A stretch of DNA of 23,867 nt from Methanobacteriaceae archaeon (GTDB lineage: Archaea; Methanobacteriota; Methanobacteria; Methanobacteriales; Methanobacteriaceae): the NCBI GenBank assembly GCA_900766745.1, contig CAAFWR010000007.1, positions 1 through 23,867 on the forward strand, written 5' to 3'. Below, piece by piece: positions 15,431 through 23,442 of this stretch. Each line of letters opens with the position of its first letter. The stretch's first letter is position 1. A model generated the notes under the pieces. It ran no database searches, had not been told where the DNA came from, and saw only the letters and a list, made by a program, of their open reading frames with translations. The position numbers were made by a program, and so were the translations under genes.

Positions 15431-15523
15431 AATTAAACCATACGTTTAATTTCTAGAATATTTCCTTGTTTTTTGCCTTGATATTGATTACAATTAAACT
15501 ATAAGTTTAAACGGTCGTTTAAA
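15431..15523. promoter_or_regulatory. Three inverted repeats overlapping the recombinase promoter
   Basis: AATTAAAC-CATAC-GTTTAATT (15431-15451) is a perfect 21-bp palindrome. AATTAAAC-TATAA-GTTTAA (15492-15510) and TTTAAAC-GGTC-GTTTAAA (15506-15523) share the half-site. The last two overlap a likely promoter: TTGATA, 16-base spacer, TATAAG (15500-15505). The sites may be operators for autoregulation or crossover/accessory sites for the recombinase encoded downstream. Confidence 0.6.
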
Positions 15524-15548
15524 TTAGGATAGAAAAGAGGAAAAATAT

Positions 15549-16244
15549 ATGATATATGGATATGCTCGTGTATCGACAGCCAGGCAAGATATAACAAGAC
15601 AGATTCGAAACATTACAGCAGTTGCTCCTGATGTCAGGATTTATAAAGAAGTCTTTACAGGAACAAAAACAACAGGTCGTCATGAACTTCAGAAGCTTCT
15701 GAACAAAGCCCAGACAGGAGATACAATCATATTCGATTCAGTTTCTCGTATGAGCCGTAATGCAGAAGAAGGTTATCAGCTTTATAAAGAGCTTTTTGAC
15801 AAGGATATAAATTTGAAATTTATCAATGAGCCGTTGATTGACACAGAAGTTTACAAAGATGCTCGCAGAACAATGATTCCTATGACTGGAACGGATGTTG
15901 ATTTGATTTTGAAAGGAGTTAACCAGTATCTGATGTGTCTTGCTGAAAAGCAGATAAAACTAGCTTTTGAACAGGCTCAGAAGGAAAGAGATGATCTTTC
16001 GATTCGTACAAAGCAGGGGCTTATAACAGCTCGAAACAACGGAAAACAAATAGGAAGGGCAGTTGGGACAAAGGTCCAAACGAAAAAATCAGATACATGC
16101 AAAAAGAAAATTCTGGAGCATTGCAAAGCATTTGGGGGAAGTGTTTCGGATAAAGATTTGATTCAAATGCTTGGAATTGATAAGAATACATATTATAAAT
16201 ATAAAAAAGAACTCAAAGAAGGGAAGTTAGAAGGGAATGTTTAG
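15549..16244 (+). CDS. Small serine recombinase (resolvase/invertase family)
   Basis: 231 aa, slightly longer than the usual 180-200. The catalytic domain begins with YGYARVST, Ser9 being the nucleophile, and continues with DSVSRMSRNAEEG where Arg67 and Arg70 take the place of the two active-site arginines of gamma-delta-type resolvases. A long helix near 125-160 (LAEKQIKLAFEQAQKERDDL) is the expected E helix, and the C-terminus (about 185-225, DKDLIQMLGIDKNTYYKYKKEL) is a helix-turn-helix. AAAGAGG precedes the ATG. Such enzymes resolve cointegrates or plasmid dimers or invert segments. A 30-residue insert (about 95-125) with KDARRTMIPMTGTDVD is unusual. Flanking palindromes may be its sites. 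Confidence 0.9.
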   Translation: MIYGYARVSTARQDITRQIRNITAVAPDVRIYKEVFTGTKTTGRHELQKLLNKAQTGDTIIFDSVSRMSRNAEEGYQLYKELFDKDINLKFINEPLIDTEVYKDARRTMIPMTGTDVDLILKGVNQYLMCLAEKQIKLAFEQAQKERDDLSIRTKQGLITARNNGKQIGRAVGTKVQTKKSDTCKKKILEHCKAFGGSVSDKDLIQMLGIDKNTYYKYKKELKEGKLEGNV

Positions 16245-16260
16245 ATGTTTCCTTCTTTTT
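16229..16260 (+). terminator. Terminator of the recombinase gene
   Basis: AGAAGGGAA (16229-16237) pairs with TTTCCTTCT (16248-16256), nine pairs with one G-U, then a T-rich tail. The recombinase stop TAG lies in the loop, so the last sense codons form the stem. Confidence 0.75.
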
Positions 16261-16269
16261 CTTTACACT

Positions 16270-16298
16270 AAAAAAAGAACGAGATTATTCCCCGTTCT
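16270..16298 (-). terminator. Terminator of the minus-strand acidic-protein gene
   Basis: On the minus strand AGAACG and CGTTCT (16293-16298 and 16276-16281) form a stem followed by T7. The stop codon of the minus gene (16285-16287) falls in the loop. Back to back with the plus-strand terminator, it insulates the converging genes. Confidence 0.75.
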
Positions 16299-16857
16299 CT
16301 TTTGATTCTGCGGCTTCTTCAAATTCTTCGTCTTCGTCCCACCAATCATCCATGTCGTCATAATCATCAATATCTCGTTCAAATCCATTTTCTCGTGTGT
16401 ACCATTCAAATTCTTCATCTTCGACCGCACCCCAATTAATAACTGATGCGAAAATATTTGACAAGAAAATTGTATCTTGTTCTGACAAGTGAGGATACCA
16501 TTCTGACGATTCTTTGTCGTCACCTTCGTAATCGTGCATCACATCATATGGTGATTTAATTTTAATAAACGAAAGTCCTTTAGAGCCAGCCCAGACATCT
16601 ACAGCTCGAACAAGTTCCCAAATCTTATCTTCTGATACTTTGTTCTGTAAATCTGCATTAAACTTCTTCCAGTCAAACTCAACAAGCATTGAGATTGCTG
16701 AATGTACATCAATAGCACTCATACCGATTACTTCTACGTCTTTTAAGAAATTGGGAAAGTCTTGATATTTATCTGGAAATTTATCCAGAACTGCTTGGAA
16801 GATTACTCCTAATTTTGATACTAGATCTTGTACATTTTCTGCTTCTACTTTAATCAT
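16285..16857 (-). CDS. Acidic protein of unknown function
   Basis: 190 aa, GGAGGT seven bases before the ATG. Residues 1-150 look like a soluble mostly helical domain with WELVRAVDVWAGSKGLSFIKIKSPYD. From about 155 the chain is extremely acidic (IDDYDDMDDWWDEDEEFEEAAE), as in DNA-mimic anti-restriction or chaperone-like tails. No signal peptide or membrane segment. It is 112 bases downstream of the small membrane gene at 16970-17152 in the same direction and may be the last gene of that minus-strand unit; no clear own promoter was found. Family unknown; a mobile-element accessory is plausible. Confidence 0.65.
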   Translation of the reverse strand: MIKVEAENVQDLVSKLGVIFQAVLDKFPDKYQDFPNFLKDVEVIGMSAIDVHSAISMLVEFDWKKFNADLQNKVSEDKIWELVRAVDVWAGSKGLSFIKIKSPYDVMHDYEGDDKESSEWYPHLSEQDTIFLSNIFASVINWGAVEDEEFEWYTRENGFERDIDDYDDMDDWWDEDEEFEEAAESKENGE

Positions 16858-16969
16858 TTTTTACCTCCATTATTTTCTTTTACCTTTCAAAAGATTTCAG
16901 TCTTTTCTTTGACTTCCATCTTTAGTTGTATAGGTTGAACCTCTGCCAATTTATTGACGGGTAGTTTAC

Positions 16970-17152
16970 CTATCTAACTAAATTAAACATACGAACAATT
17001 TCAACACCAACCGCTAATAAGACCATAATTGCCAAAGCTAAATCATACAGAGCACAAAATAGACTGTTGTCATGCCTTTTCACAATACGTACGACACTTG
17101 ATGACATGAAAATTACCGCAAATATTACGAATATCAATTGCTTTGCTGACAT
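16970..17152 (-). CDS. Small two-segment membrane protein, unknown function
   Basis: 60 aa, two hydrophobic segments (about 5-22 and 33-55) joined by a short basic loop (RIVKRHDN). Its ATG follows directly on the TAA of the upstream gene (TAAATG) and GAAGAGG lies inside that gene's end, a clear case of translational coupling that supports a real gene. No family recognised. Confidence 0.65.
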   Translation of the reverse strand: MSAKQLIFVIFAVIFMSSSVVRIVKRHDNSLFCALYDLALAIMVLLAVGVEIVRMFNLVR

Positions 17153-17782
17153 TTAGCATACCTCTTCGTTCAATTTTGAAACATCAACGACAAGTGCTGG
17201 TCTAACACCATGAGTCATTTGAGCATCGTCAAAGAATACTGAGCAAAAATGTTGCATTATAGTCATGATTACTGTGTTAGTATTCCAGTTTTCTTCACCA
17301 AATAGGAGTCTATCTCTTGTCCAAATATCTTTGTGCCGTAAGCTATCCCCAGCCTCATGCAAAAAATCTAAAACAGCATCTTCATCGTCTAAATCAATAG
17401 CATTTCCAATCTCTTCAATACTTGGCAAAAAGATATGTCTAACAATGCTATCAGACGAAGAGACTTTTCTATATGCTGGAATTTCTCTATTCCTCTTTAC
17501 CATCGTACCTTTTTTAACATATACATCTTGTTGAATTTCAATTTGGATAATTGCGTTTTTAATGCTTTGAGGCATCTTTTGATATAAACCCTCTAAAAAA
17601 TTGTCAATATTACTTCCATTGTATGCGTTGATAATTTTCCCATCGTCTCTAGTCGAAAACGGCGAAGTATATTCCTGAAATATTCTTGCATCTATAAAAT
17701 CCATACTCATTACCAGATATTTGGTATCTGACATTCTTTCTAACACTCTGTATTCTTTTCCATCAATTTCAATCTTTTCCAT
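17153..17782 (-). CDS. DUF6273-like protein
   Basis: 209 aa, no signal peptide. The first half (EIDGKEYRVLERMSDTKYLVMS) reads as a small beta-domain, and the second half has the order of DUF6273-type domains common in gut Clostridia: IFLPSIEEIG, a following WTRD-like aromatic/Arg motif and a closing GVRPALVVDVS. Function of that family is not established; members are often surface-linked or lie in accessory islands. AGAGGAAACAC precedes the ATG. It sits behind copy A of a structured leader RNA that is also found before secY, so both genes probably answer to the same signal. Assignment rests on motifs only. Confidence 0.6.
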   Translation of the reverse strand: MEKIEIDGKEYRVLERMSDTKYLVMSMDFIDARIFQEYTSPFSTRDDGKIINAYNGSNIDNFLEGLYQKMPQSIKNAIIQIEIQQDVYVKKGTMVKRNREIPAYRKVSSSDSIVRHIFLPSIEEIGNAIDLDDEDAVLDFLHEAGDSLRHKDIWTRDRLLFGEENWNTNTVIMTIMQHFCSVFFDDAQMTHGVRPALVVDVSKLNEEVC

Positions 17783-17818
17783 GTGTTTCCTCTTTCTGCT
17801 TGAATAAACGATAAATCT

Positions 17819-18070
17819 AGAAAAGACTTAAGCAGGTGCAAGACTTCTGCATCTTCTCTAGGCTGGAATCTGTTTTCTCCCTCTTATCCAGCAGAAGAGG
17901 TCTCGGTGTCAAAGCAGAGGGGCAACTGGTGTCTTTTGTTTACGGTCGGATGCAGTCTTACTACCTGCATACTGCCTTTTTCTATCCCATTGCATTTAAC
18001 AATAGTTTAGAACTCAACAATGCCTAAAGTACCTGATGGGACGTACGAATCGCACTAAGAATTGCAATGG
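17819..18070 (-). ncRNA. Structured leader RNA, copy A, before the DUF6273-like gene
   Basis: On the minus strand: an opening CCATTGCA arm, a hairpin ATGCAG/CTGCAT, conserved single-stranded ACCGTAAACAAAAGAC, a stem CCTCTT/AAGAGG around TGCTGGAT, and a last stem GAGAAGA/TCTTTTC ending about 37 bases before the start codon. About 80% identical to copy B over 170 bases. Copy A has an extra segment of about 50 bases at its 5' side with a second GAGTTCTAAAC motif, seemingly a tandem duplication. Size and layout are those of a riboswitch or protein-binding leader; I do not recognise it. Confidence 0.65.
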
Positions 18071-18115
18071 TTTAGAACTCGACGATTGTTTGAGTTTCCT
18101 GATGTTTGAATCATA

Positions 18116-19462
18116 TTAAAAATCAGAATCAGTTTTATACGATTTCTGAATCAACATTCCAGTCAATTGCTTAGCGGTTTCCAAAGCTACACCTACTACG
18201 ATAATCATACCTGTTCCGCCAAGTGAAATACTTGATGGCATATCCTTCCATACAAGAGGAAGTACATGAGGAAGCAGTGCAATTAGCATTAACGCAAATG
18301 AACCAAGAACTGTAATTCTTGAAAGCACCGTATCAACATACTTTTCAGTCTCTTTTCCTGGTCGTATACTCGGAATATATGCACCAGCTTTTCCAAGATT
18401 TTCTGCAAGCTTTTCAGGATTAATTTGCATCTGGACATAGAAGAATGTAAACAGAACAATCAATACGGCATAAATAATCAGAGAATACCATGTTCCCATT
18501 CCTAGCCAGTTTTTCATCTTTGACAGCGTGTCAGATTTCGCAAAAAATCCTGCAATCTGTAATGGAGCCATCATAATACTTGATGCGAAAATAACTGGAA
18601 TAACGCTTGCTGAATTGACTTTCAATGGAATATAATTATTCATTTTCTGTTTGGCAAGCTGTAAAGAACTTGTTGTGTATTGTACTGGAAGTCGTCTTTC
18701 AGCTGTATTCAAAAGAGTAACCAGAACAATAATCAGCAGATAAGCAGCAATATATCCTACAAAAATCCATGTACCATTTTCTGGAGCTGATTTGGATGTG
18801 ATAAGAGTATTGAATGAACTAATCATTGACTGAGGTAGTCTTCCAACAATTCCAGCAGCAATAATCAATGACATTCCATTTCCAACACCATGTGCCGAAA
18901 TCTGATCACCAAGCCATACAAGAGCCATACTTCCTGCTGTAAATACTAAAGCGATATATGCCATTTGAGCAAAGCTATTGGCATTTTGAAGAACTCCTGC
19001 ATAATTTTTATTAATCATATATACAATAGAGAAAGCTTGAATAAACGCAAACAAAACAGACATATACCTTGTATACTGGTCAAGCTTTTTACGTCCTTTG
19101 GCCCCTTCTTTTGCAAGCTGTGTTAAATGAGGAATGACATCCATACTCAACAGCTGAATAATGATTGAAGCTGTGATATACGGAGTTACTCCCAAGGATA
19201 AAATCGAGAAAGTTTCAAGACCTCCACCTCCTACAAGACTGATTAAATTCAGCCAAGAGGAATCACTTAAACTTCCTACCAAGTCTGTTACTTTTACATT
19301 TGGAACTGTAATGAACAATCCCAGTTTATATACAAACAAAACCAGAAGTGTGAATAGAATTCTGTTACGAAGTTCTTTGTCTTTCACTAACAACAGCCAT
19401 GAGTGTGGCGAAAGACGATTTGTTTTGGTTTTGATTAGAGGTTTGTTATGATTTTTAAACAT
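18116..19462 (-). CDS. secY: Protein translocase subunit SecY (second-copy type)
   Basis: 448 aa, ten hydrophobic segments. SecY landmarks are present in order: LRNRILFTLLVL at the first membrane helix, VGNGMSLIIAAGIVGRLPQ, the cytoplasmic AERRLPVQYT loop, NYIPLKVNSASVIPVIFASS, and AENLGKAGAYIPSIRPGKETEKY. It forms the membrane channel for Sec export. Chromosomal secY normally lies in the ribosomal-protein operon next to adk; here it stands alone beside secA, which points to a second or dedicated translocon. No secE or secG gene is seen. AAGGAGAC lies upstream of the ATG. Leader copy B precedes it. Confidence 0.93.
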   Translation of the reverse strand: MFKNHNKPLIKTKTNRLSPHSWLLLVKDKELRNRILFTLLVLFVYKLGLFITVPNVKVTDLVGSLSDSSWLNLISLVGGGGLETFSILSLGVTPYITASIIIQLLSMDVIPHLTQLAKEGAKGRKKLDQYTRYMSVLFAFIQAFSIVYMINKNYAGVLQNANSFAQMAYIALVFTAGSMALVWLGDQISAHGVGNGMSLIIAAGIVGRLPQSMISSFNTLITSKSAPENGTWIFVGYIAAYLLIIVLVTLLNTAERRLPVQYTTSSLQLAKQKMNNYIPLKVNSASVIPVIFASSIMMAPLQIAGFFAKSDTLSKMKNWLGMGTWYSLIIYAVLIVLFTFFYVQMQINPEKLAENLGKAGAYIPSIRPGKETEKYVDTVLSRITVLGSFALMLIALLPHVLPLVWKDMPSSISLGGTGMIIVVGVALETAKQLTGMLIQKSYKTDSDF

Positions 19463-19489
19463 TGTCTAGTCTCCTTAATTAAATAAACC

Positions 19490-19696
19490 AGAGAAGACTT
19501 ACGCAGGTGCAAGACTCCCACATCTTCTCTAGGCTGAAATTGTTTTTCTCCCTCTTATCCAGCAAAAGAGGTCTCAGCACCAAAGCAGAGGGGCAACTGA
19601 TGTCTTTTGTTTACGGTCGGATGCAGTCTTGCTGTCTGCATACTGCCTTTTTCTATTCCATCGCAAATGTCCGAATCGTACTAGAAATTGCAATGG
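19490..19696 (-). ncRNA. Structured leader RNA, copy B, before secY
   Basis: Minus strand: CCATTGCAA (19688-19696) pairs with TTGCGATGG (19658-19666) with one U-G; then ATGCAG/CTGCAT, CCTCTT/AAGAGG, and a final GAGAAGA/TCTTCTC stem ending at 19490, 28 bases before the secY ATG. Stem changes between copies keep pairing on the minus strand: the G-C here becomes G-U in copy A, while the opposite strand would give A-C. It fills the secA-secY gap and so may tune secY within the transcript. Confidence 0.7.
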
Positions 19697-19733
19697 TTTA
19701 GAACTCCTTGTTCTTTTTGCAAACTCGAGTAAA

Positions 19734-22127
19734 TTACGCTGGATTAGAACGAGTAATACGAATTCTTAACAAATAATTCGTAATATCACAGTCAATGTTT
19801 TTATTCATTTCATTAAACATATCAAATCCTTCTTCGATATACTGCTGTAAAGGATTATTCTGAGCATATGAACGTAAATGGATTCCATTACGAAGCTTGC
19901 TCATCATGTCAATGTGAGTAATCCATCTTCTGTCAAGATTTCGTAACACAACTGTTTTTTCAAACCCTGCAAAAGCAGCTCTTACTGGTTCAATTTCCTT
20001 TTCGTATGCGTGCCACATCTTAGCTGTAATATATTCTGGAAGGTCTTTGATACGTATTTTTTTCAATTCTTCAACAGTAAACAAATTATCTTCTTTCATG
20101 CCTAAATCGTTCAATTTCCGGCACACAGCTCGTAACTTATCCTCTAATTTTCCATCTTGAGGAGCATTTTCTAAAACTGTCTTGGCAGTATCTCTAAAAC
20201 AGATATATACATCTTCATGTACGTCGTCTTTTTCAAGCAATTCATTACGGCGTTTATAGATAATTTCTCGCTGTCTTCTAAGCACATCGTCATAATCCAG
20301 TAAGTTCTTACGTGAATCAAAGTTCATATCTTCAGCACGTTTCTGAACAGATGTCATGCTTCTCGAAAAAGTCTTTGAAGTCATCGGAGTTTCATCATCT
20401 TCTGCATATTTTGTTAAAAGCTTCATCATTTTTTCTCCACCGTATCTCGTAACAAGATCATCTTCCAAAGAAACAAAGAATTCACTTCTTCCAGGGTCTC
20501 CCTGACGACCGGAACGACCACGAAGCTGATTGTCAATACGACGTGATTCATGACGTTCAGAACCTAACACAACAAGACCACCCAAATTACGAGATTCTGG
20601 AGTTAATTTGATGTCTGTACCACGTCCAGCCATGTTTGTAGCAATTGTTACAGCAAATGGTCTTCCTGCTTTTGCAATGATATCTGCTTCTTTAGCATGA
20701 TTTTTAGCATTTAATACTTCATGAGGGATTCCCTCTGCTACAAGCATTTCGTGTAACAGTTCTGAAGTATCAACAGAAATTGTACCAATCAGAACTGGCT
20801 GGCCTTTGACATGAAGTCGTTTTACTTCCTGAATCAAAGCTTTATATTTACTTGCCTTATGAATATAAATTCTATCTGGAAGATCTTTACGAGCGATTGG
20901 TTTATTTGTAGGAATGCAAATAACTTTCATGTTGTAGGTTGATAAGAATTCTTCTTCCTCGGTTTTTGCAGTACCAGTCATACCTGCTAATTTGTCATAC
21001 AGTCTAAAAAAGTTCTGGTAAGTAATCGTTGCTAATGTTGATGTTTCTTCTTCAATAGGAACATCTTCTTTAGCCTGCAAAGCCTGCTGTAAACCATCTG
21101 AATAAGATCGTCCTGGCATTGTACGTCCAGTGAACTGGTCAACAAGGATTACTTCTTCTCCGCTTACGATATATTCAACACCTTTTGTCATTACATAGTT
21201 GGCTTTCAAAGCCTGATTAATGTGATGTACAAGTTGCGAATGTTCTGTTGCATATAGGTTTGGCAGTTTAAAATCATGCTCAGCTTTTTTAATTCCAGAA
21301 GCTGTCAAGGTAATCTGACGAGTTGAATCATCAATATCGTAGTCACCTGAAATAATTTCCTTCTCTCCTGTAGATTTATCAACTTTATATTCCGGTTTGA
21401 CAAGTGTTTTTACGAATTTATCAGCTAGAACATATAAATTTGCAGTTTCTTTTTTCCCACCAGAGATAATCAAAGGTGTACGACTTTCATCAATCAGAAT
21501 AGAGTCAGCTTCATCTACAAATGCTACATGAAGCCCTCTCAGCACTCTGTCTTTTACATCCATAACCATGTTGTCTCTTAAATAGTCGAAGCCTAGTTCG
21601 GCATTCGTAGTATAAGTGACGTCACAGGCGTAAACTTCTCGTTTTTCATCTGCCGATAATGATCGGTAGTTTGTTCCGACTGTTGTATTGATTTTCGAGA
21701 AGATTTCTCGTGTTTGTCCAGAATCTCGCATAGCCAAGTATTCGTTGACCGTTACAACATGGACGCCTTTTCCTGCAATAGATTCCAAGTAAGTTGGCAT
21801 AGTTACAGTCAGTGTCTTCCCTTCACCTGTTTTCTGTTCGGCTACGTTTCCTCGATATAATGCAATTCCAGCCATAATCTGTGTTTTGAACAAAGATAAA
21901 CCAAGTGTTCTATACACAGCTTCACGGCATACCGCAAAAGCTTCGGGAAGCATCTTATCCAAAGACTCCCCTTCTTTGTATCTGTTTCGGAATTCGTCTG
22001 TTTTTGCGTATAATTCCTCGTCAGTTAGCTGTTTCATTTGTGACGTTAATGCCAAGACTTTATTTGCTTCTTTTGAAAGTATGGCTACGTCTCGTTTGTT
22101 TTCACTTAAGATTAAATTCAATGGCAT
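19734..22127 (-). CDS. secA: Preprotein translocase ATPase SecA lacking the C-terminal zinc domain
   Basis: 797 aa from the ATG at 22127, chosen because GGAGG is seven bases upstream; a longer frame adds 15 residues without a good site. Walker A TGEGKTLT (about 100-107); VDEADSILIDESRTPLIISG is the DEAD-like box; the second motor half has TNMAGRGTDIKL and QLRGRSGRQGDPG. The chain ends after the helical scaffold at LLRIRITRSNPA and has no CxCxSGxx zinc tail that binds SecB or lipid. That shorter form is common in SecA2-type paralogues. It drives proteins through SecYEG and here pairs with the adjoining secY. Own promoter upstream. Confidence 0.93.
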   Translation of the reverse strand: MPLNLILSENKRDVAILSKEANKVLALTSQMKQLTDEELYAKTDEFRNRYKEGESLDKMLPEAFAVCREAVYRTLGLSLFKTQIMAGIALYRGNVAEQKTGEGKTLTVTMPTYLESIAGKGVHVVTVNEYLAMRDSGQTREIFSKINTTVGTNYRSLSADEKREVYACDVTYTTNAELGFDYLRDNMVMDVKDRVLRGLHVAFVDEADSILIDESRTPLIISGGKKETANLYVLADKFVKTLVKPEYKVDKSTGEKEIISGDYDIDDSTRQITLTASGIKKAEHDFKLPNLYATEHSQLVHHINQALKANYVMTKGVEYIVSGEEVILVDQFTGRTMPGRSYSDGLQQALQAKEDVPIEEETSTLATITYQNFFRLYDKLAGMTGTAKTEEEEFLSTYNMKVICIPTNKPIARKDLPDRIYIHKASKYKALIQEVKRLHVKGQPVLIGTISVDTSELLHEMLVAEGIPHEVLNAKNHAKEADIIAKAGRPFAVTIATNMAGRGTDIKLTPESRNLGGLVVLGSERHESRRIDNQLRGRSGRQGDPGRSEFFVSLEDDLVTRYGGEKMMKLLTKYAEDDETPMTSKTFSRSMTSVQKRAEDMNFDSRKNLLDYDDVLRRQREIIYKRRNELLEKDDVHEDVYICFRDTAKTVLENAPQDGKLEDKLRAVCRKLNDLGMKEDNLFTVEELKKIRIKDLPEYITAKMWHAYEKEIEPVRAAFAGFEKTVVLRNLDRRWITHIDMMSKLRNGIHLRSYAQNNPLQQYIEEGFDMFNEMNKNIDCDITNYLLRIRITRSNPA

Positions 22128-22149
22128 ATTTCCTCCATATCTTTTTTCT

Positions 22150-22200
22150 ACTAGTGCATTAAAAAGCAGCACTATGTATTCGTGTATATATTATACCATA
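22150..22200 (-). promoter_or_regulatory. Promoter of the secA-secY unit
   Basis: On the minus strand TGGTATAAT gives a consensus extended -10 (TATAAT near 22190-22195), with a weak -35. The transcript would start about 55-60 bases before the secA ATG and read through secA, leader B, secY, leader A and the genes beyond, since no strong terminator was seen between them. Confidence 0.6.
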
Positions 22201-22283
22201 TATCGTATTTATTTCACCTTTTGATTCCGTCACGAAAAAAAGCCATCCAGTTGGACAATGTCATTTAGTTAAAGAAATTAAAA

Positions 22284-22320
22284 AAAAGAGGGGCCACTTT
22301 AAAAACAAGAGCCCTTTTTT
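22284..22320. terminator. Bidirectional terminator-like hairpin
   Basis: AGGGGC and GCCCTT pair around a 17-base loop, flanked by A8 on the left and T7 on the right, so a T-run follows the stem on both strands. It ends the broken Abi gene on the minus strand. Confidence 0.6.
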
Positions 22321-23263
22321 TATAGTTTTATCCATTTTTTAATATTTTGATTTCCCATTTTACCAAGTATCTTTTTTACCATCCAAGTTTTTCTTTTGAA
22401 AACGTACTTTATATAAAATCGAATAATACATCTTTTTACTTTTTGAATTTCTTTTTTAGAAACTAATAGTTTTAGTATTTTGATTATATCCATATAATTA
22501 ACAGAAGTCCTGCTTAATCCTAATTCTTGTGCAGTTAAGTGATAATTAAATGTTGATGAATTGGGACTTCGAGAAAATCGATAAATCATTTCACCGTGAG
22601 CACAAGAATTTCTCATCTCTTTGAGCATATATATTGCATGTTCAAATGTGTTTTCTGAAAAATTTTGAAATCCTAAATCGTTTTTAACTTCAGCTTTTGT
22701 TGTTCTATCTAAAAATCTTATGTATTGGGCTGTGGTCCCAAAATCAATACCTTTTATAGCAACCCAAAATGGAAGTTTATCATATACATCCATATAATTG
22801 TATTTACGCTTTAAAGAAGCTATATAATCTCTATGGTTGCTAAATGGCCAAAATCTATTCCATTTTTGCAACAACGCTCTTTGTTGAGGACGAACAAAAT
22901 TATTTGGGTTTATATATTCCTCTGTGTTAAAAATCGAAGTACAATATCTCCCACAAAAACGATAAGATAGTGAGTTTTTAATGTTGCCTCAACTGACAAA
23001 AGTATATTCATTGTTAATTCTGATAATTCATTATTAAATAAATAAATATCATAGAGGTCTTCAAAATATATATTAGGTAGATAATGCTTTTCTGAAAATG
23101 ACATATCAGCAAAAAGCTTTTCATTTGCATTTATAATATCAAAATAAGAATGCTTTAATAAAATATTATATGCTGCAGTTTCATTTTTAAATAATAAGCC
23201 TCGACTTTTTAAGATATTTATTCGTTCATCAATTGATTTATATTCCTTATTTATTCTATTCAT
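22320..23263 (-). pseudogene. Abi_2 family (AbiD/AbiF) HEPN protein, broken by one frameshift
   Basis: Two consecutive minus-strand frames give halves of one Abi_2 protein. The first part (ATG 23263, AGGTGAT upstream) ends by frameshift near 22961; it holds INKEYKSIDERINILKSRGLLF and an LYDIYLFNNELSELTMNILLSVE helix typical of the family. The second, in the -1 frame, runs FCGRYC...INPNNFVRPQQR, then KLPFWVAIKGIDFGTT and MRNSCAHGEMIYRFS, where RNSCAH is the HEPN Rx4-6H RNase motif. The break lies in GTTTTTG: five T where six would restore the frame. Intact size would be about 310 aa. A sequencing error or a slippage site is not excluded. Abi_2 proteins act in phage defence by abortive infection. 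RNA upstream suggests an RNA antitoxin. Confidence 0.85.
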
Positions 23264-23279
23264 ATCGTATATCACCTAT

Positions 23280-23401
23280 AAAAAAACAGAAGGAATAATC
23301 CTTCTGCCGGCAAATGCATGCCACCGTACTAATTGGCATTTATTTCATTAAAAGGAGCGACCTTTTAAATCAACAATAAACCCTCATACGGCCTGGTTCC
23401 T
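23280..23401 (-). ncRNA. Small RNA before the Abi gene, candidate RNA antitoxin
   Basis: Minus-strand transcript of about 120 nt from the promoter just upstream. It has a stem TTAAAAGG/CCTTTTAA (23361-23368 with 23348-23355), overlapping pairing options ATGCC/GGCAT and AAATGC/GCATTT, a TGCCGGCA palindrome, and ends in a perfect terminator CAGAAGGA/TCCTTCTG plus T7. The terminator stops 17 bases before the Abi ATG, so most transcripts would end as the RNA and a few read into the gene. This is the usual layout of RNA antitoxins with HEPN toxins such as AbiF. Confidence 0.72.
23287..23306 (-). terminator. Terminator of the small RNA, attenuating the Abi gene
   Basis: CAGAAGGA (23287-23294) and TCCTTCTG (23299-23306) form a perfect eight-pair stem with a four-base loop; on the minus strand seven T follow (23280-23286). 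Confidence 0.85.
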
Positions 23402-23407
23402 ATATCT

Positions 23408-23442
23408 AATATACCATTTTTGCACAAAAAAAGCAAGCAAAC
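23408..23442 (-). promoter_or_regulatory. Promoter of the small RNA/Abi unit
   Basis: Minus strand: -35 TTGCTT, a 17-base spacer, and -10 TATATT (23408-23413) with an upstream TGG as extended element. Start expected near 23400, giving an RNA of about 120 nt. Confidence 0.65.

Noticed and set aside
17819..17990. Resemblance of the plus strand (CTTATC near AGAGG) to a SAM riboswitch core
   Set aside because: The remaining conserved SAM-I parts are absent and the pairing changes favour the minus strand.
17836..18027. Open plus-strand frame starting GTG inside leader copy A, with a similar one at 19507-19701
   Set aside because: The two predicted peptides look alike only because the RNA copies are alike. 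No ribosome binding site precedes either, and stem changes fit a minus-strand RNA better than a protein.
18000..18090. Repeated TTTAGAACTC blocks as a CRISPR array
   Set aside because: Only two to three degenerate copies, no regular spacing, no cas genes in the window.
21886..22224. Plus-strand open frame opposite the start of secA
   Set aside because: Antisense shadow of a strongly conserved gene, without start signals.
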